From assembly GCA_958298945.1 (NCBI GenBank), contig CATQJD010000001.1, forward strand, positions 577,209-641,208: a stretch of DNA of 64,000 nucleotides. The letters run 5' to 3'. Origin of the DNA: Atherix ibis (taxonomy: Eukaryota > Arthropoda > Insecta > Diptera > Athericidae). The notes under the pieces are model-generated. The model was given only the letters and a program-made list of their open reading frames with translations. It was not told where the DNA came from and searched no databases. This document shows positions 59,991 to 64,000 of the stretch, in pieces; positions within the stretch are counted from its first letter, which is position 1, and the number at the start of each line of letters is the position of its first letter. The position numbers were made by a program, and so were the translations under genes.

Positions 59991-61092
59991 ATTTTTTTGA
60001 CAGGACCGTCAAAAACTGGTTAAGACAATTTTATAAAAATATTTATTAATCTTGGTGTCTGAACATCGCTTAACTGAAGCTAGACAGAGCATATTATTAT
60101 CAAAATGTGACAATATTATTTGTTTGTTCGTTTGTATCCAAAGTGGCTAGGACATGAGGTCATTAGGCCATTTGGCGATTTCTAAGTATTAGGGTTAAAT
60201 GAATCTGGTCTTTGGTTAATTGAATGGAGCAGATAGAGATGGTTCGATTTTGAAGAGTCTATTTTAACTATCCGTTATAAGACCATAAGTTTCCCCACAA
60301 TTGAATTGTGCTTCTCATTGCCAAATATCTGCATGATGTAGAAAATATCCGCATGACCTGGATACACGGGCAATATTGATGCCTAGGATCAGATTGTAGA
60401 ATCTGAAAGCTGCAAAAAAACATTATAACCAAGTGTTACGCTAGAAAAATTGCAGGAGTGTCTACGACAAATATGAAGTATATTTTTAATGGAAATAACT
60501 CCACCATTCCTTCTCCGCTAGTCCCTTACAACAGACATTGGATTTTGTGCCATGAAGAATGTATCGTAAGTGGAATCAGAAGCAACTAGTGAACAAGGAA
60601 GGAAAGTGAACAATGAGTGAATATAAATATTAAAGAAGGTTGTGAAAAGAGGAGATGTCAGTACAATATTATTTTCAGCTCTGCGTTTGGAAGGTTCTTT
60701 CAGAAATAATCATCATCATCTTTTAGTGCTACAGCCCGGGGTGGGCGTTGACCTCCGTTACAACCTGTCTCCAACGGTACCTATCTTGTGATGTTGATTT
60801 CCAATTTCTTACTCCAATAATTCTTAAGTCTTGTCCTCTATATCTTGTATTTGTTGGTATCGCATTAAAAATATATTTTTGAGCTCCTTGCTGTGGCATT
60901 CTGATAACATGACAAGCCCATTTTATTCGCATACTTTTTATGAATCGACTTATGTCCTCTCCATCGATTAACTCTAAAAGTTCTGCATTTGATCTTATGG
61001 TATAAATTCCATTTACGTCTAATCTTGGGCCATAGATTTTTCTTAATATTTTACGCTCAAATATCTTCAACTTATTTATATCTGCTTGTGTC

Positions 61093-61188
61093 ATAGTCAA
61101 AATTTCCGATCCGTATGTTATTACGGATCGGAAATTTTGACTATACAAGACACTAATAAGACCACTGGTCTTATTAGTGTCTTGTATA
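61093..61188. repeat. Two overlapping perfect hairpins, 23-bp arms each
   Basis: Hairpin 1: arms 61093-61115 and 61122-61144, loop TGTTAT. Hairpin 2: arms 61142-61164 and 61166-61188 with a 1-nt loop. They overlap by three bases. Confidence 0.97.
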
Positions 61189-61920
61189 TTTTCAATCATA
61201 TATATATGATGATATCATCTGCGTATGCTCCTATTTGTGTCGCTCTGTTTAAAATATTACCGCTTCTGTGTAGATGTTTGATTGCGTAGTGCAAAACTAG
61301 ATTAAAAATTTTAGCTGATAGGACATCGCCTTGTTTAACACCTGCCGTTATTTCGAAATATGTTGAAACTCCATCTTGTATAATAACTTTAGTTAGTGTT
61401 TTCTTGAGCGTCATTAATATCAATCTTTTTAATTTACTATGGATACCAATCTCATCAAAAATTCTTGCTATTTCGCTTCTTTTTATGCTATCACAAGCCT
61501 GTTTAGAAATCTATGAAATCATATGCTTTTTCCATACTTTGTTTTAACCAAAAAGCTTGATCAATAGTCGATCGTCCTGATCTGAATCCGCACAAATAAG
61601 CTGATAATATATTTTCAGCATATGGCTCTAACATTTCTGATATAATGCTTGCAAGTATTTTATATGCCGTATTTAGCAACGTTATTCCTCGGTAGTTCTC
61701 ACAATTTAGTTTGTCACCTTTTTTATGTATGGCTTTAATAAGTCCCAAATGCCAATTTTCAGGCATTTTTTCCTCCTGCCATATTTTACAAATAAGATTA
61801 TGAAGTCTATTGTAAAAATAATAGAACTCCGCACTTATTAAATTTTCTCCTGGAGCTTTATTTCTCTTTCAATTTTTAATAGCATTTATCATTTCATGGT
61901 ATGATGGCTGTAAAAATTCA

Positions 61921-62188
61921 TTTTCGCTTCTATGTATTTCAATTTTTTGTTCTTGGTTTTCAGGATTTAAAAGTTCCCTAAAATAGTTTTTCCATCTATT
62001 AATTATATCATTTCTTTCACACTTGATATCAGTAATATGTTTAAAGTAGTAGGGCATTTAAATATCTAGAGACCTTGCCACCACCTAACTTTTCGCTTCT
62101 ATGTATTTCAATTTTTTGTTCTTGGTTTTCAGGATTTAAAAGTTCCCTAAAATAGTTTTTCCATCTATTAATTATATCATTTCTTTCA
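61921..62188. repeat. 99-bp duplication around a 75-bp insert
   Basis: 61921-62019 is repeated at 62090-62188 (offset 169). Between lies a 75-nt segment (62018-62092) that also occurs at 58755-58829 with one difference. Junctions show 2-4 nt of overlap. Confidence 0.95.
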
Positions 62189-62384
62189 AATATGGTATAT
62201 TTCCGTCTTTATCTTTACAGTTTACCAGTCTTGGCTGAAATCCTGATTTTGCTTGTTTTAATTTTTAATAAAATTTTCTTACGTCCCTATTTTCATAATC
62301 TGTATTAATATTTTCAACTATATTTTTCATTGCTGAGCGCTTTTTACTTTTACATAATTGTGATGCCATTTTTCTTTTTTCTGT

Positions 62385-62914
62385 CGATGATGGGAGTCAA
62401 CCAAACAACCGTATTAAGACATTTGAAGCGTATGGGGATGGTTTCGCGGGACGACGTTTGGATACCTCATCAATTGCCGGCTGCCAATTTATTGGATCGA
62501 GTTTCAACGTGCGTTGCTTTGAGTGCGAGACAAAAACATGAACCTTTTTTGCATCGTATGGTAATGGAAGATGAGAAATGGATCGTGCACAACAACGTGA
62601 CAAGAAAAAGACATTGGGCTTTACGTGGACAAGCCCCATTAATAACTTCGAAAGCCGAAATCCATCAAAAAAAAGTTATGCTTTGTGTTTGGTGGGATTG
62701 TAAGGCTATTGTGTATTTTGAACTCTTGGAACGAAATCAGACAATTACAGCAGAACGATATTGTCAGCAATTATCCCAATTAAATATCGCCCTTCAAAAG
62801 GATAGACCAGAATTGGTAAACAGAAAATGGGTAGTATTTCATCACGACAACGCGCGACCACACTATGATGACCCAACACAAGCTGAATGAGTTGAATTGG
62901 GATGTTATAAAGCA
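62385..62914 (+). pseudogene. mariner transposase, internal fragment
   Basis: A different mariner family from the two in fs(1)h. Reads GVNQTTVLRHLKRMGMV (helix-turn-helix), MEDEKWIVHNNVTRKRHWAL (family position of the first Asp is MEDEKW), KVMLCVWWDCKAIVYFELLE, ELVNRKWVVFHHDNARPH (second Asp), then after a frameshift KLNELNWDVI. Both ends of the element are missing and no terminal repeats flank it. RTE sequence resumes directly on both sides (TEKRKM... to the left, IRIKNEARKML to the right). The VVFHHDNARPH block resembles irritans-type mariners, but I do not press the subfamily. Confidence 0.82.
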
Positions 62915-63641
62915 TTTTTCTTGCTTCATTCTTAATTCTAATAGCTTCTGCACATGCTTCCTCAAACCATGCTTGATTTCTCTCAAAACGTCTTCTACCA
63001 CTTGTTTCAGTAATGGATGTCAAAAGTGCTTCTTTTAGATTCTTCCATTCATCATCTACATTTTCGGATATTTGCAATGTTCTCAAGGTGTTGTCCATAT
63101 TATTTTTATACAAAACAGATGTATTTTCATTTTTCAGCTTTTCTGTATTATAAATCATTCTTAAGAAGAACCTCTTTGTTTTGCTGCCTTTATAATTCTT
63201 TACCTAAGTACAGCCCTGACCAGGAAGTGATCACTATCACAATTTGGTGATCTCAGTTTTCGCACATCCATTATTGATGAGATCCATCTCTTGGATACTA
63301 GTACATGGTCTATTTGATTAACTATATTACTTCCAGGCATTTTCCATGTACCCTTATGTATATTTTTATGTTGAAAATGACTACTTACTATATACAGAGA
63401 TGTCCTTGCAGCTAAATTGCATAGCTGAATTCCGTTCGGCGAGTTGTTCTCATGTAGTTATTGTTGTCCGGACACTTGTTTTATAAAATCTTCTTTTCCT
63501 ATTTTACTATTAAAATCACCAAGTACTATTATTGTAGCGTATCTATTTATGTTGTTACATACATCTTCAAGTTTCTTATAAAAATCATCTTTTTCTGTTT
63601 CTTCAGAATCCTCAGTTGGTGCATATGTTGATATTATTGTA

Positions 63642-63900
63642 TTGGGTGTATGCAAAAGTTATGCCCGTTTTTTATGATCCCAGGTAAAAAAATTTTTTCT
63701 TCAGAAATGATGAATAGTAACATATCTTCTTTTAAATGATTCCATTGTATAAAGGATGCTTTCTCTCTACTTTCTATTCAGTTTTGGCCTGGTCAGAGTA
63801 CAGTGAAGAGCCCTTGTATTTTTTCAAAATGTCGTTCGATAAAGTGCATTTAAGTCATTGTTTTCTTTATGAATTCCGTAAAGACAATCAAGTTTTCACA
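63642..63900 (+). mobile_element. mariner 5' end fragment with terminal repeat
   Basis: Begins after TA (63640-63641) with TTGGGTGTATGCAAAAGTTA, the style of a mariner terminal repeat, then a leader and ATG at 63829 giving MSFDKVHLSHCFLYEFRKDN, a typical mariner N-terminus. It breaks off by about 63900, where RTE endonuclease sequence resumes. The rest of the transposon is not here; an internal mariner piece lies 730 bp to the left in the same orientation. Confidence 0.7.
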
Positions 63901-64000
63901 CCCACTATAGTAAAACGTATAATCACGCTTTTTGATTATTCCGCTATTTTTCCATCTGATCTCTTGCATAGCTACTATATCGAAAGAGTACTTCAGCGCT

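Larger units (their letters stand above)
57801..60705. other. Non-coding stretch with repeats and hairpins
   Basis: No intact gene. It holds the second copy of the dispersed repeat (58311-58466), two hairpins (58455-58511 and 59904-59990), and a piece resembling a LINE endonuclease box (FIVVGHLNI near 58775). It also holds a degenerate ~45-bp triplication near 59450-59570 (units like GCAAAGAATATTGATA.TCTAAA.AGACTA). Confidence 0.5.
60706..64000 (-). mobile_element. RTE-clade LINE, interrupted, running off the right edge
   Basis: A - strand non-LTR element of RTE type. Endonuclease is at the right edge, RT in the middle, and a long C-terminal tail ends in EVNAHPGL at 60729. After the stop it finishes in a short ATG/GAT repeat (plus strand AATCATCATCATC, 60707-60724); short tandem repeats instead of poly(A) are typical of RTE 3' ends. 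It is invaded by mariner-derived pieces at 62385-62914 and 63642-63900, and carries a 99-bp duplication and a double hairpin. Confidence 0.85.
60729..64000 (-). pseudogene. RTE-clade endonuclease-reverse transcriptase
   Basis: Reading right to left: endonuclease blocks DIVAMQEIRWKNSGIIKKRD and TFYYSGC (63993-63900), IISTYAPTEDSEETEKDDFY and GDFNSKIGKE (63645-63480); then a linker with GRRRFERNQAWFEEACAEAI (about 63000-62930). RT: PENWHLGLIKAIHKKGDKLN, ENYRGITLLNTAYKI, CGFRSGRSTIDQAF (61765-61550), TAGVKQGDVLSAKIFNLVL, then catalytic IGAYADDIIIY (about 61245-61205). After YADD about 100 codons are lost and replaced by hairpin sequence, then the tail resumes: TYGSEILTMTQADINKLKIF, RKILRKIYGPR, RWRQVVTEVNAHPGL. 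Frameshifts lie near 61500, 61430 and 61865. Clade call is from the KKGDK, YRGI and AHPGL style. Confidence 0.85.

Noticed and set aside
62745..63158. A single continuous RTE ORF through 62745-63158
   Set aside because: The left part is mariner sequence read antisense; the frame is open across the junction by chance.

Overview
This is a piece of an AT-rich insect nuclear genome, probably from a fly. Three things support that: spliced genes with GT-AG introns; one host gene recognisable as fs(1)h (the BET-family, BRD4-like transcription regulator); and a load of arthropod-type transposons (R1-clade, jockey-clade and RTE-clade LINEs, mariner and Tc1-like DNA transposons, Ty3/gypsy LTR elements). 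I see no rRNA gene, CRISPR array or bacterial operon structure.

Host gene. Four exons of fs(1)h lie on the + strand: 9856-11074, 11158-11800, 15667-15829 and 39096-39170. Their splice phases match exactly (1, 2 and 0), giving a 699-residue C-terminal part. It holds the conserved BET C-terminal motifs and ends in the P-TEFb-interacting tail. The bromodomains and ET domain must lie to the left of the window. The last intron is 23,266 bp and is full of transposons.

Layout. 1-5.8 kb: a jockey element (+) broken by an antisense R1-clade element (R1-A, -). 5.8-9.86 kb: intron with an SINE-like piece, a fragment of R1 3' UTR and a long hairpin. 9.86-15.83 kb: fs(1)h exons; the 3.9-kb intron between exons 2 and 3 holds a 747-bp tandem duplication. 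15.8-39.1 kb: the giant intron, with small repeats, R1-B fused to R1-C (+), a jockey 5' half (-), a Tc1/mariner-type pseudogene (+) and two related mariners (-). 39.1-42.3 kb: last exon, 3' flank and a ~765-bp tandem duplication. 42.3-47.3 kb: a complete-length but mutated jockey element (-) with a 14-bp target-site duplication. 47.3-51 kb: degenerate LINE remnants. 51.9-55.1 kb: a decayed Ty3/gypsy-type element (-) between LTR-like repeats. 56.9-57.8 kb: Ty3/gypsy reverse transcriptase remnant (+). 60.7-64 kb: an RTE-clade element (-) invaded by mariner pieces.

Two patterns go beyond an ordinary transposon graveyard. First, at least nine unrelated, perfect or near-perfect short inverted repeats (arms 14-40 bp, loops 0-17 nt) are scattered through the window. 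Some are built from transposon coding sequence, as if made by fold-back template switching. Second, two R1 insertions in opposite orientation share the same junction with a jockey element, and two of the three R1 copies share the same disabling lesions. That points to duplication of an already nested, already dead insertion on both sides of the fs(1)h exons. All transposon reading frames here look broken. Calls rest on reading motifs by eye; no database search was possible.
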